64,000 nucleotides of DNA. Source: Pseudomonas hefeiensis (GTDB lineage: Bacteria > Pseudomonadota > Gammaproteobacteria > Pseudomonadales > Pseudomonadaceae). The notes below the pieces were generated by a model. That model was not told the DNA's origin. It was given only the letters and a program-made list of their open reading frames with translations, and did not search any database. This document shows, one piece after another, positions 38,507 to 50,209 of this stretch. The stretch's first letter is position 1. The number at the start of each line of letters is the position of its first letter. A program made the translations under genes and the position numbers. The stretch covers positions 3,038,001-3,102,000 of the forward strand of contig NZ_CP117449.1 of assembly GCF_030687835.1 (NCBI RefSeq). Reading direction: 5' to 3'.

Positions 38507-38832
38507 GAGGCAGGAATTCCTTGAAGGAGCCGGTCCACCAACCAGCGAATATCGTCGGGACCGAGCAGCGGTGCCCAACCGGGCATGGCGCTGCCGGGCC
38601 GTCCCTGGGTGACGGTGGCGATGAGACTGTCGCGGGTTTTTCCGGCCAGGGCATCACGGGTCAGGGGAGGGCCGAGGCCGCCAGTCATGTGCAGGCCGTG
38701 GCAGGCGCCACAATCCTGAATCAGCAGGTGTTGCAGTTGCGCCTGGCGCTGGTGATCGGGAGCCGCCAGCACGCAGGTGGAGAAAACCAAGAGGAGGGAG
38801 GTCATCAAGGTGGTAAAGCGGTGTCGTTCCAT
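38503..38832 (-). CDS. nirC: NirC, small c-type cytochrome
   Basis: A 109-residue periplasmic cytochrome c with signal peptide (MERHRFTTLMTSLLLVFSTCVLA), heme site CGACHG near residue 45 and a distal Met in AMPGW. It can donate electrons to NirS and may assist its maturation. GGAGG lies 6 nt before ATG 38832. A longer frame to 38991 reads through the REPIN and was rejected. Confidence 0.94.
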   Translation of the reverse strand: MERHRFTTLMTSLLLVFSTCVLAAPDHQRQAQLQHLLIQDCGACHGLHMTGGLGPPLTRDALAGKTRDSLIATVTQGRPGSAMPGWAPLLGPDDIRWLVDRLLQGIPAS

Positions 38833-38845
38833 GACGTCCTCCTGA

Positions 38846-39325
38846 TCAAGAAATAAAGCCAAGCGCGGCCCCTGTGGGCGGGGATTTATGTGGGAGCAAA
38901 GCTTGCTCGCGAAACAGACGCCTTGATCTATGAAAGACCGCACCGCCCCCATCGCGGGCAAGCCTTGCTCCCACATAAATCCCCTCGCCACACAGGAAGA
39001 TGCTCTTAATCAACGTTACTAGGGTCAAGACCCACGCCGCGAGGATCTTGGCTTCTTCATCGGTCACCGGATTGGCCGGCATCGGCATCGGTCCCCAATT
39101 TCCTTGCGTGCCTTCCTTGATGTGCTTGGCCAGCAGCTCTTGCGCCCCGGCGACGCCGGCATTTTTTGCCGCCACCTCCTTGAGCGCCGGCCCTACCAAC
39201 TTGGTGTCAATGGAGTGGCAGGCGCTACAGGGTTTGCTCTTGAACAGCGTCGGGCCGTCTTGGGCCAGCGCCGGTTGCAGGCTGAATGCGGCACTCAAGG
39301 TCAGGGCAATCAGAATAGGTTTCAT
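38846..39325 (-). CDS. nirM: NirM, cytochrome c551, with frameshifted C-terminus reading into a REPIN
   Basis: Residues 1-21 are a signal peptide (ending ALAQ). The mature domain has heme site CSACH (~33) and Met ligand in [11 protein letters not shown], as in cytochrome c551, the electron donor to NirS. The usual end, AAWVLTLK-stop, is missing: after AAWVLTL the frame continues VTLIKS and on for about 55 residues through the REPIN at 38889-38976. A TAA (39016-39018) lies in the next frame exactly where the stop should be, so a 2-nt deletion (or 1-nt insertion) near 39020 removed it. The heme domain is intact, so the protein may still work. Confidence 0.92.
   Translation of the reverse strand: MKPILIALTLSAAFSLQPALAQDGPTLFKSKPCSACHSIDTKLVGPALKEVAAKNAGVAGAQELLAKHIKEGTQGNWGPMPMPANPVTDEEAKILAAWVLTLVTLIKSIFLCGEGIYVGARLARDGGGAVFHRSRRLFREQALLPHKSPPTGAALGFIS
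38889..38976. repeat. REPIN between nirM and nirC, translated as the nirM tail
   Basis: TGTGGGAGCAAAGCTTGCTC and GGCAAGCCTTGCTCCCACA are the inverted ends. It is closely related to the copies at 35345 and 45113. Confidence 0.87.
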
Positions 39326-39349
39326 GGGTTTTCCTCTTATTGATGGGGC

Positions 39350-41215
<1,866 letters not shown>

Positions 41216-41227
41216 TCAGGTCATGCC

Positions 41228-42031
41228 ATGAATGCTATCCACACCCTTGAACACCCGGCCGAACCTTTCTACCAACCCCAGGACAACGAGCTGGCGTTGT
41301 TCGAGGAGGCCTGGCGGCACGGCATGCCGGTGCTGGTCAAAGGCCCTACCGGCTGCGGTAAGACCCGATTTGTCCAGCACATGGCGCACCGTCTGAAATT
41401 GCCGCTGTACACCGTGGCCTGCCACGATGACCTGAGCGCAGCCGACCTGGTGGGGCGTCACCTGATTGGCGCCCAGGGCACCTGGTGGCAAGACGGGCCG
41501 CTGACCCGAGCGGTGCGCGAGGGCGGTATCTGTTATCTGGACGAGGTGGTGGAAGCGCGCCAGGACACCGCAGTGGTGTTGCACCCCTTGGCCGATGATC
41601 GCCGGCAGCTATACCTGGAACGCACCGGCGAGGTTCTCCAGGCACCGCCTTCGTTCATGCTGGTGGTGTCATACAACCCCGGTTACCAGAACTTGCTCAA
41701 GGGCATGAAGCCCAGCACCCGCCAGCGTTTCGTGGCGATGCGCTTTGGCTATCCTGCGGTTGCCGATGAAGAGCGCATCGTTGCCCGCGAGGCTGGGGTG
41801 GAGATGGCTCTGGCGGCCCAGGTGGTGCGGTTGGGGCAGGCGCTGCGTCGGCTCGATCAGCATGACCTGGAGGAGGTGGCCTCCACGCGCCTGCTGATTT
41901 TCGCCGCGCGCATGATCGGGTCCGGCATGGACCCGCGCCAGGCTTGTCTGGCCTGTCTGGCCGAGCCGTTGAGCGACGATCCGCAGACCGTTGCCGCGCT
42001 GATGGATGTGGTCGATGTCCACTTTGGCTGA
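41228..42031 (+). CDS. nirQ: NirQ/NorQ, MoxR-type AAA+ ATPase for NO reductase activation
   Basis: A 267-residue AAA+ ATPase. Walker A is GPTGCGKTR (38-46) and Walker B ICYLDEVVEA (~100). With NorD (vWA) it activates NorCB, probably by inserting the non-heme iron. The gene order nirQ-nirO-nirP next to nirS matches P. aeruginosa. Its 3' end overlaps nirO. Confidence 0.95.
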   Translation: MNAIHTLEHPAEPFYQPQDNELALFEEAWRHGMPVLVKGPTGCGKTRFVQHMAHRLKLPLYTVACHDDLSAADLVGRHLIGAQGTWWQDGPLTRAVREGGICYLDEVVEARQDTAVVLHPLADDRRQLYLERTGEVLQAPPSFMLVVSYNPGYQNLLKGMKPSTRQRFVAMRFGYPAVADEERIVAREAGVEMALAAQVVRLGQALRRLDQHDLEEVASTRLLIFAARMIGSGMDPRQACLACLAEPLSDDPQTVAALMDVVDVHFG

Positions 42032-42602
42032 AGCCGCTGCGCTGTCCACCCGGCGTTTGCCAGGGGACCTGGCAATGTGGTTTTTCATCCTTGCCGAGCT
42101 GACGGTGTTTGCCTTGCTGATCCTCGCGTTCGCCGTCGCCCAGGCATTGAATCCGCCGTTGTTCAGCGAAGGCCGGCAAATGCTGGATCGCTCCACCGGC
42201 CTGGCGATGACCCTCAGCCTGCTGAGCGCCGGGTTGTTTGCAGCTCTGGCTCAGGAGCAAGTCAGACAGGACCGGCCACGCCAAGCGTCGCTGCTGTTGT
42301 GGCTAGCCTTGCTGGTTGCCGGCGGCTACGTGGCGCTCAAGCTCATTGAGTACAGCCACCTGTTGGCCAACGGCCTCGGGCTGGAGCACAACACCTTTTT
42401 TACTTTGTACTGGATCCTCACGGCGTTTCATTTCCTGCATGTGCTGCTGGGCATGGTGATCCTCGCCTGGCTGGCCGAGGGTTGCCGGCGGCGTCGCTAC
42501 GGCTCGCAGCAGTGCAGCGGGCTGGAGTCCGGCGTGCTCTATTGGCACATGGTGGACCTGGTCTGGGTGCTGCTGTTTCCGGTTGTCTACATTCTCGGTT
42601 GA
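42006..42602 (+). CDS. nirO: NirO/NorE, cytochrome oxidase subunit III-like membrane protein
   Basis: A 198-residue protein with five predicted helices and COX3 features: LPGDLAMWFFILAEL at the start, LIEYSHLL near 110 and WHMVDLVWVLLFPVVY at the end. It supports NO-reductase function in denitrifiers. Either ATG 42006 or ATG 42015 could be used; neither has a clear ribosome site because it overlaps nirQ, so translation is probably coupled. Confidence 0.9.
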   Translation: MWSMSTLAEAAALSTRRLPGDLAMWFFILAELTVFALLILAFAVAQALNPPLFSEGRQMLDRSTGLAMTLSLLSAGLFAALAQEQVRQDRPRQASLLLWLALLVAGGYVALKLIEYSHLLANGLGLEHNTFFTLYWILTAFHFLHVLLGMVILAWLAEGCRRRRYGSQQCSGLESGVLYWHMVDLVWVLLFPVVYILG

Positions 42603-42614
42603 GCGGAGGTGCTC

Positions 42615-42860
42615 ATGTCCGTTTCCCGTGTCTTGATCGCCTGCTGGATGACACTGGCCGTGCTGAGCATCGGCACCGTTGCCCTGGGCCAGGTCGCTGC
42701 CTCCGGGCTGGTTTCCATCGCCATCCTGGCGGTGGCGGTGACCAAGGCCTGGTTGATCGCCGACGGCTTCATGGAACTGCGCCATGCGCCGCGATTGTGG
42801 CGCTGGTTGGTGTTGAGCTGGGCGGCGCTGCTCGCGATTGCGATCTCGTTCGCGCTCTGA
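42615..42860 (+). CDS. nirP: NirP/NorF, small COX4-like membrane protein
   Basis: An 81-residue membrane protein with two or three helices (LIACWMTLAVLSIG, VSIAILAVAVTKAWLIADGFMELRHAP). KAWLIADGFMELRHAP is typical of the NorF/caa3 subunit IV-like family. CGGAGG ends 5 nt before ATG 42615. It lies 12 nt after nirO and works with it. Confidence 0.88.
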   Translation: MSVSRVLIACWMTLAVLSIGTVALGQVAASGLVSIAILAVAVTKAWLIADGFMELRHAPRLWRWLVLSWAALLAIAISFAL

Positions 42861-42873
42861 ATCCCGACCCCCC

Positions 42874-43009
42874 CCTGTGGCGAGGGGATTTATCCCCGCT
42901 GGGCTGCTTAGCAGCCCTCAAACCAGGCAGATCGGTGTGCCAGGAAGATTGAGTTAACTGCTTTAGGGCCGCTACGCAGCCCAGCGGGGATAAATCCCCT
43001 CGCCACAGA
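42874..43009. repeat. Composite REP element, second family (full copy)
   Basis: GAGGGGATTTATCCCCGC and GCGGGGATAAATCCCCTC ends, with the same internal segment as the copy at 2501-2632. It separates nirP from norC. Confidence 0.82.
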
Positions 43010-43125
43010 CCGGGTTCACTGCGCGACAGCGCAGCGTCGCAGACGCGGCGGCCACTCCGTCACCACAACAGTTCATCTGCCTTTCGGGCTGTGCTGGAAC
43101 AACCCACCAAAACCATCGGAGATTC

Positions 43126-43139
43126 TTGATCGCCATCAA
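43126..43139. promoter_or_regulatory. ANR/DNR box of norCBD
   Basis: TTGATCGCCATCAA is a perfect palindrome 58 nt before the norC ATG. With the REP element, it accounts for the 336-bp gap from 42861. Confidence 0.92.
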
Positions 43140-43196
43140 GCGGGTTCTGGACCCTCGCTTCCTAGAATGGACACGCCAAGCAATGAGGAAGTGACC

Positions 43197-43637
43197 ATGT
43201 CAGATACCTTCACCAAAGGCATGGCCAGGAATATTTATTTCGGGGGAAGCGTGTTCTTTTTCCTGATATTCCTGGCCCTGACCTACCACTCGGAACAGAC
43301 CTTTCCAGAACGCAGCAACCAGGCGCAATTGAGCGAATCGGTGATACGCGGCAAGGGCGTCTGGGAGCGCAACAACTGCATCGGCTGCCACACCCTGCTG
43401 GGCGAGGGCGCGTATTTTGCGCCGGAGCTGGGCAATGTGGTCAACCGTCGCGGTGGCGAGGAAGCCTTCACGCCGTTCCTGCAGGCCTGGATGAAAATGC
43501 AGCCGCTGAACGTTCCCGGCCGTCGCGCCATGCCGCAGTTCAACCTCAGCGAACAGGAAGTCGACGACATCGCCGAATTCCTCAAGTGGAGTTCGAAAAT
43601 CAATACCAATGGCTGGCCGCCAAACAAGGAGGGCTGA
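43197..43637 (+). CDS. norC: NorC, nitric oxide reductase cytochrome c subunit
   Basis: A 146-residue membrane-anchored cytochrome c. There is an N-terminal helix (ARNIYFGGSVFFFLIFLALTY), heme site CIGCHT near residue 62 and a distal Met in RAMPQF. GAGGAAG precedes ATG 43197; an upstream frame start at 43167 lacks support. It feeds electrons to NorB. Confidence 0.97.
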   Translation: MSDTFTKGMARNIYFGGSVFFFLIFLALTYHSEQTFPERSNQAQLSESVIRGKGVWERNNCIGCHTLLGEGAYFAPELGNVVNRRGGEEAFTPFLQAWMKMQPLNVPGRRAMPQFNLSEQEVDDIAEFLKWSSKINTNGWPPNKEG

Positions 43638-45068
<1,431 letters not shown>

Positions 45069-45112
45069 ATCACCACAACTACTGAGCTGGACTCATTTGT
45101 GATGAGAGGATT

Positions 45113-45202
45113 CATGTGGGAGCAAGGCTTGCCCGCGATGGGGGCGATGCGGTCTTTCAGAAATCAAGGCGCCTGTTTCGCGAGCAAGCTTTGCTCCCAC
45201 AT
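45113..45202. repeat. REPIN between norB and norD
   Basis: CATGTGGGAGCAAGGCTTGC and AGCTTTGCTCCCACATG are the inverted ends. It is close kin of the nirH and nirM copies. Confidence 0.88.
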
Positions 45203-45245
45203 GAATCCCCTCGCCACAATGGGCTCGGTTTAAGAGGAAGTAACC

Positions 45246-47084
45246 ATGGCATTCACCCTTGAACTGGAAGAGTGGGTCGGCAGCGTCTGGCACCGCTTCA
45301 TCACCCGACGTGCCAGTGTGGATTTTCCCGAAGCACGGGTGGAGTTGGTCCACCGGCAACGTGCGCTGCACGTGCTGTTTCGCGCCACCGGTGGTGCTGC
45401 TCATCTGGGTGTGGAGGCCGTCAGCGACCGCGACCTGCTGCTGCGCCGCAACCTGTTGCAGCAGATCGCCGGCACCTGCAAGCAAGTACCACTGGCCTGG
45501 TGCGATGGCGACAACCTGCGTCTGCCAGCGAGCCTGGCGGCGTTTCCCGATGCCGGGTTGAACGAAGAGCTGTACCGCTGGCTGGCGTTGCTGGCCGCGC
45601 AATCGGGGCCAATGAAGCATTGGGGGCGGGACAACCAGCGCTGGACTCAAGCGCTGCTGGGGCGTTACCCGGCGCTGCGCAGCCGATATCGGCGGCTGGT
45701 GGATGCGCATCTGTCCTTGCGTCCCGATCCACAATCATTGCCCCCGGCCGAGGCGGCCCTGGAGCGCGCGCTGTGTCAGGCGTTACGCGAACCGGGCAGC
45801 GTCGAGCATTTTCCACGCAGTGAGCGGGCCGCCTGGCCGCTGCCGCTGTGGCTGTATCCACCCCAGCATCTGGGCAATCCCCAGGCGGCCAACCTCGAGG
45901 AGTCTGAGCAATACCTGGCCACGCCGCCGGGTGAGCAGCAGGGCGGTCGCAAGCGCGCCGAGCGCATCGATGACACCACCCGTGACGGTGGGTTGCTGAT
46001 CGTGCGCCTGGAGAGCCTGTTCAGTTGGACCGAACATGTCGACCTGGATCGCTGGGCGGACGACAGCGAAGACCCGGACGCGGCGCGAGTCGCCGAGGAC
46101 CTGGATCAACTGACCCTGTCGCGCACCCGCCTGCGCAAGGGCGGCGGCTTGAAGCTGCATCTGGACCTGCCGCCGGCCGATGTGGATGACATTCCCCTCG
46201 GCGCGGGCATCCTGTTGCCGGAATGGGACTACCGCAAGCAACGCCTCCAAGACGATTTCGTCAGCGTGCAGACTTTCATTCCCCGGGACTGCGAACCTCA
46301 GCCGCTGCCTGCCCGCCTGCAAGCCTCGGCCCAGCGTTTGCGGCGCCAGTTCGAGCACCTGCGTAACGATCGACAATGGCTGCGCCAGCAAACCCAGGGT
46401 TCGGAGCTGGACCTGCAAGCCTGGCTGGATTTTCACGTCGAGCGCCAGCACGGCCAGTGCAGCGAGCGTGGCCTGTTCATGGAACAACGCCAGACTCGCC
46501 GCGACCTGGCTTGCCTGCTGTTGGCTGATCTGTCGATGTCCACCGATGCCCACCTCAACGACGAACACCGGGTGATCGACGTGATCCGCGACAGCCTGCT
46601 GCTGTTCGGTGAAACCCTGTCGGTGCTGGGGGATGACTTTGCCTTGTACGGGTTCTCTTCACTGCGCCGACAACAGGTGCGGATGCACGAGATCAAGGCG
46701 TTCAACCAAGGCTATGACGAGCACACCCGGGGCCGGATCCAGGGACTCAGGCCCGGTTATTACACGCGCATGGGCGCCGCCATTCGCCAGGCGACCCAGC
46801 GGCTGGAGGGGTGCAAGCGGCGACGCAAGTTGTTGTTGCTGGTGAGCGACGGCAAACCCAACGATCTGGATCTCTATGAAGGGCGCTATGGCGTTGAGGA
46901 CACCCGCCAGGCGGTACTGGAGGCCCGGCGCCAGGGATTGACGCCGTTTTGCATCACCATCGATCGTGAAGCCGGGGATTACCTGCCGTACATGTTCGGC
47001 GCCAATGGCTACACCTTGATCCGTCAGCCCGAACAACTGCCGCTGCGTTTGCCGCAGTTGTACCGGCAGTTGACTCAGGATTGA
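45246..47084 (+). CDS. norD: NorD, vWA-domain activator of NO reductase
   Basis: A 612-residue cytoplasmic protein. The N-terminal part is of the CoxE/NorD type. A C-terminal von Willebrand A domain carries the MIDAS motif DLSMS near residue 421 and the TRMGAAIRQAT segment near 510. With NirQ it matures NorCB. It is separated from norB by a REPIN, so it may depend on read-through. Its stop is 4 nt from the end of the convergent zinc-ribbon gene. Confidence 0.95.
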   Translation: MAFTLELEEWVGSVWHRFITRRASVDFPEARVELVHRQRALHVLFRATGGAAHLGVEAVSDRDLLLRRNLLQQIAGTCKQVPLAWCDGDNLRLPASLAAFPDAGLNEELYRWLALLAAQSGPMKHWGRDNQRWTQALLGRYPALRSRYRRLVDAHLSLRPDPQSLPPAEAALERALCQALREPGSVEHFPRSERAAWPLPLWLYPPQHLGNPQAANLEESEQYLATPPGEQQGGRKRAERIDDTTRDGGLLIVRLESLFSWTEHVDLDRWADDSEDPDAARVAEDLDQLTLSRTRLRKGGGLKLHLDLPPADVDDIPLGAGILLPEWDYRKQRLQDDFVSVQTFIPRDCEPQPLPARLQASAQRLRRQFEHLRNDRQWLRQQTQGSELDLQAWLDFHVERQHGQCSERGLFMEQRQTRRDLACLLLADLSMSTDAHLNDEHRVIDVIRDSLLLFGETLSVLGDDFALYGFSSLRRQQVRMHEIKAFNQGYDEHTRGRIQGLRPGYYTRMGAAIRQATQRLEGCKRRRKLLLLVSDGKPNDLDLYEGRYGVEDTRQAVLEARRQGLTPFCITIDREAGDYLPYMFGANGYTLIRQPEQLPLRLPQLYRQLTQD

Positions 47085-47088
47085 GGGT

Positions 47089-47289
47089 TCAAGCGATGCT
47101 GCGGGGTAACCAGAAAAACATGACGATGCAGAATATCGTCAGGCCGACACAGAACCAGGTGAAGCGCCGCAACCGGCGCTCGCCGGCCAGCGCTGCCTCG
47201 GCCGGCAGCGGCATGCCGCACTGGCGACATTCGGTTTCATTGCCGGGGTTGGCGTGTTGGCAATACAGGCAGGTGGGTTGCGCACTCAT
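47089..47289 (-). CDS. DnrP-like zinc-ribbon membrane protein
   Basis: A 66-residue protein with an N-terminal zinc ribbon (CLYC near residue 8 and CRQC near 22), then one membrane helix (FTWFCVGLTIFCIVMFFWLP). The ATG overlaps the dnr stop by 4 nt, so it is co-transcribed with dnr. Similar proteins beside dnr in other denitrifiers are called DnrP. The function is not known to me. Confidence 0.75.
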   Translation of the reverse strand: MSAQPTCLYCQHANPGNETECRQCGMPLPAEAALAGERRLRRFTWFCVGLTIFCIVMFFWLPRSIA

Positions 47290-47969
47290 TCGAAATGTTC
47301 CAGGCGCAGGCGGTCAAGAATGGCGATCTGGCGACCGTCCTGGGTAATGATCTTTTCATCGATCAGCCGGCGGATGATCCGCGAGAAAGTCTCCGGCTGG
47401 ATCGACAGGTGCCCGGCGATCAGTTGCTTGGCCATGGGCAGCTCGAACTGGCTGTCAACGGTCTGCAAGCGCACCAGTTGCGTCAGCAGGTAGCGCACCA
47501 CGCGGTGGGTGGCGTTCTTCAGTGACAGGGTTTCAATCTCGTTGACCCGTTGGTGCAGGCGCACACAAAGTTTGCCGAGCAGGGCGAAGGTCAACCGGCT
47601 GTTACTTTGCAAAAGACGCATGTACGTGGCATTGGACAGGCGATACAGCTGGGTTGGCCCAACGGCTTCTGCGCAAGCGACGTAGTTCGGCGTGTCCATC
47701 AGCATCATGGCTTCAGCGAAGGTCTGGCGCTCGCCGATCACCTCGAAGACTTTTTCCTGGCCGTCCGGCGTCAACCGGTAGATTTTCACCGCGCCGGAAA
47801 TCACGAAGTAAAACGCCTGCGCCGGCTCGCCCTGGCGGAACAGCGGTTCGCCCCTGTCGACATTCAGCAGTTGGCTGGTACTCATCAGTTCGTTGAGCTG
47901 TTCTTCGTTCAGCGGCTCGAACAGGTGATGACTGCGCAGAATCTGGTGATGAACACGGTGGAGCACCAT
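47286..47969 (-). CDS. dnr: DNR, Crp/Fnr-type NO-responsive denitrification regulator
   Basis: A 227-residue CRP/FNR-family activator with an N-terminal cyclic-nucleotide-like sensor domain and a C-terminal HTH (LSIQPETFSRIIRRLIDEK). It lacks the N-terminal FeS cysteines of ANR/FNR, which points to heme-based NO sensing as in DNR. It is expected to act at the TTGAT-N4-ATCAA boxes listed here. AAGGA is 9 nt before ATG 47969. I see no clear box directly upstream of its own start. Confidence 0.92.
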   Translation of the reverse strand: MVLHRVHHQILRSHHLFEPLNEEQLNELMSTSQLLNVDRGEPLFRQGEPAQAFYFVISGAVKIYRLTPDGQEKVFEVIGERQTFAEAMMLMDTPNYVACAEAVGPTQLYRLSNATYMRLLQSNSRLTFALLGKLCVRLHQRVNEIETLSLKNATHRVVRYLLTQLVRLQTVDSQFELPMAKQLIAGHLSIQPETFSRIIRRLIDEKIITQDGRQIAILDRLRLEHFE

Positions 47970-48006
47970 GGCATGAGTCCTTGTATGGCAGGGAAATGAA
48001 TCGGAT

Positions 48007-48096
48007 TCAGACGAGGCTCAGGGACAGGCCGCTGGCCAGCGCCACGACGCAAGAGAGCACGACGAACCAGGTAAGCGGCAGCGCGACGTATTTCAT
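48007..48096 (-). CDS. Possible 29-residue single-helix membrane peptide
   Basis: MKYVALPLTWFVVLSCVVALASGLSLSLV is almost one membrane helix and lies 37 nt upstream of dnr on the same strand. GGGG about 9 nt before the ATG is a weak ribosome site. It could be a small membrane protein or chance. The rest of 47970-48547 holds a REPIN and the nnrS box. Confidence 0.3.
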   Translation of the reverse strand: MKYVALPLTWFVVLSCVVALASGLSLSLV

Positions 48097-48260
48097 GGAT
48101 AACCCCGGCAAAAAAAGTCTGTGCCCTGCCTGAGCAAGAGACGGGCCATGCCCGCAGCCGTTGATTTGTGGGGCCATCCTGTTGGGCGGGTACAAATGAC
48201 CCTGAGCTGTTAGGGTGATAACCACCACGACAGGGTTATATTTACCCAATGGATGGCAAT

Positions 48261-48353
48261 CTGTGAGAGCGAGCCTGCTCGCGATGGCGGCGCGACAGTC
48301 AACGGTGATGTCGAGTTGACCGGCTTCATCGCGAGCAGGCTCGCTCCCTCAGG
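48261..48353. repeat. REPIN-type inverted REP pair
   Basis: CTGTGAGAGCGAGCCTGCTC and GAGCAGGCTCGCTCCCTCAG are the inverted ends, slightly diverged from GTGGGAGC. It lies in the dnr-nnrS intergenic region. Confidence 0.82.
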
Positions 48354-48442
48354 GGACAAGCAGACGCTTTATTGAGTGGGGTGCTGCGTCCTCGACCGGT
48401 TTCGGCAAGCCCCTTGCAAGTACCTGGGCGAGGCAGACTGGC

Positions 48443-48456
48443 TTGATCTCAGACAA
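48443..48456. promoter_or_regulatory. Weak ANR/DNR-like box upstream of nnrS
   Basis: TTGATCTCAGACAA has a perfect left half and a diverged right half. It is centred about 98 nt before the nnrS ATG. Confidence 0.5.
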
Positions 48457-48547
48457 GGCCCGTCAGCGCCGATAGCTGATCATTCGAATCCTGATTGTTG
48501 ACCCTTCATCGCTGGGCCCGTCCCGCGGTGAGGTAAAGGAGTGGTGT

Positions 48548-49738
48548 ATGCAAGTGCTTGACCGTCGCAAGGCCATGGCCATCCTGCCGTTGTGGCGGCT
48601 GGCGTTTCGGCCGTTTTTCCTGGCCGGGTGTGTGCTTGCGTTGTTGGCCATACCGTTGTGGCTGGCGGCGTTTACCGGAAGGCTGGCGGCCTGGCAACCG
48701 GCTGGCGGTTGGTTGGCCTGGCACCGTCATGAGCTGTTGTTCGGCTTCGGCCTGGCGATCATCGCCGGGTTTCTGTTGACGGCAGTACAGACCTGGACAG
48801 GTACCCCGGGGCTGAGCGGCAAACGCCTGGCGGCGCTAGCGCTGTTATGGCTGGGCGCGCGGCTGGCCTGGCTGGTGGACGCGCCCTGGCCATTGCTGAC
48901 GGTGCTGGAGCTGGGTTTCGCCCTGGCGGTTGCGGCGTTGATGGGCATGACGTTGTGGCGCGTACGGCAGAAGCGCAATTATCCGATTGTGCTGGTCTTG
49001 CTGCTGTTGGCCGCCGCTGATGCGTTATCCGTGTACGGTCTGGTGCAACATGACGAAGGTTTGCAGCGCCAAAGCGTGCTCACGGGCCTCTGGCTGGTGG
49101 CCGCGATGATGGGGCTGATCGGCGGGCGGGTGATTCCTTTCTTTACCCAGCGCGGTCTGGGCCGGGTAGAGGGCGTTGCTCCCTGGCCGTGGCTCGATCG
49201 CCTGTTACTGGCGGGGTCGGTGTTGGTGGCGCTGCTGTATGCCTTCGGCCCGGCGCTGTCGGCCAGCCTCTGGGTCGGCCTGCTGTTCACCGCGCTGGCG
49301 GTAGGGCACGGGGTGCGACTGGTGCGTTGGCATGATCGGGATTTGTGGCGGGTGCCGCTGCTGTGGTCGTTGCACCTGGCCTACGCCTGGCTGGCGCTGG
49401 CTTGCCTGGGCATGGCGCTGTGGCATTTCGGCGTCGCGCTGAACCCGAGCCTGGCGGTGCATAGCTTGTCCATCGGCGCCATGGCCGGGTTGATCCTGGC
49501 GATGATTGCCCGCGTCAGCCTGGGCCATACCGGGCGCGCCCTCGAGCCGCCGGCCGGCATGACCCTGGCTTTCGTCCTGCTGAACCTGGCATGCCTGAGC
49601 CGAGTGCTGCTGGTGCTGCTGTTCCCGTTGGCCGCGCTGTGGCTGGCGGGGTTGTGCTGGACCCTGGCATTCGGACTCTACGCCTGGCGTTATGGCCCGA
49701 TGCTGTTGCAGGCCCGAGTGGATGGACATCCGGGATGA
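48548..49738 (+). CDS. nnrS: NnrS, heme- and copper-containing membrane protein
   Basis: A 396-residue protein with about 12 predicted helices. NnrS features are LWRLAFRPFFLAG (residues ~15-27), WHRHELLFGFG (~59) and the later segment ALNPSLAVHSLSIGAMAGLILAMI in the C-terminal half. NnrS relieves nitrosative stress in denitrifiers. AAAGGAG lies 7 nt before the ATG. It is followed after 22 nt by a CopD-like gene and is probably co-transcribed with it. Confidence 0.92.
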   Translation: MQVLDRRKAMAILPLWRLAFRPFFLAGCVLALLAIPLWLAAFTGRLAAWQPAGGWLAWHRHELLFGFGLAIIAGFLLTAVQTWTGTPGLSGKRLAALALLWLGARLAWLVDAPWPLLTVLELGFALAVAALMGMTLWRVRQKRNYPIVLVLLLLAAADALSVYGLVQHDEGLQRQSVLTGLWLVAAMMGLIGGRVIPFFTQRGLGRVEGVAPWPWLDRLLLAGSVLVALLYAFGPALSASLWVGLLFTALAVGHGVRLVRWHDRDLWRVPLLWSLHLAYAWLALACLGMALWHFGVALNPSLAVHSLSIGAMAGLILAMIARVSLGHTGRALEPPAGMTLAFVLLNLACLSRVLLVLLFPLAALWLAGLCWTLAFGLYAWRYGPMLLQARVDGHPG

Positions 49739-49760
49739 GCCGACTGTACGGAGATAATCG

Positions 49761-50201
49761 ATGATGTATGGCGTCTTGCTGGTCATCCACTTGTTGGCGG
49801 CCATCGCGTTCATTGGCACGCTGTTTTTTGAGGTGTGTATCTGGCATGCCGCCCGCCGGCCATTGGCCGAAAGCGCCCGGAACACCGCCGACCAGGCGAT
49901 CGCCCAGCGCTCGCGGCACGTGCTGCACGGCGTGGTGCTGTTGCTGTACGGTGCCGGGATCGGCCTGGCCTGGCAGCATCGCGGCGCCTTGAGCCAGCCT
50001 TTGAACAACAGCTTTGGTCTGCTGCTGAGCCTCAAGATCCTGTTGGCCCTGAGCATCATTGGGCACTATCTGTGGCTGGCGTATTGGCTCAAGCAAGGCG
50101 TATTGACCCCCGCCCGGGCCTGCTGGCTGCGGCGCAGCATCCTGGGGCACATGCTGTTGATCGTGGTGTTGGCCAAAGGCATGTTTTATTGGCAGTTTTG
50201 A
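49761..50201 (+). CDS. CopD-like four-helix inner-membrane protein (copy 2)
   Basis: A 146-residue paralogue of the protein at 17578-18021, with the same helix pattern and conserved His in VIHLLAAIAFIG, SIIGHYLWL and ILGHMLLIV, ending VLAKGMFYWQF. It is the second gene of a unit with nnrS, which supports a role in heme/copper handling or NO stress during anaerobic respiration. Precise function unknown. Confidence 0.82.
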   Translation: MMYGVLLVIHLLAAIAFIGTLFFEVCIWHAARRPLAESARNTADQAIAQRSRHVLHGVVLLLYGAGIGLAWQHRGALSQPLNNSFGLLLSLKILLALSIIGHYLWLAYWLKQGVLTPARACWLRRSILGHMLLIVVLAKGMFYWQF

Positions 50202-50209
50202 GCCGGGAT

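Noticed and set aside
38832..38991. Longer nirC with 53 extra N-terminal residues
   Set aside because: The extension is a REPIN translation; a signal peptide and GGAGG support ATG 38832.
48163..48176. TTGATTTGTGGGGC as an ANR box for dnr
   Set aside because: Only the left half-site matches; the right half has no similarity to ATCAA.
48214..48226. GGT-N7-ACC (GGTGATAACCACC) as a NorR site before dnr
   Set aside because: The six fixed bases occur by chance many times in 64 kb, and it lacks the extended palindrome seen at 51250.
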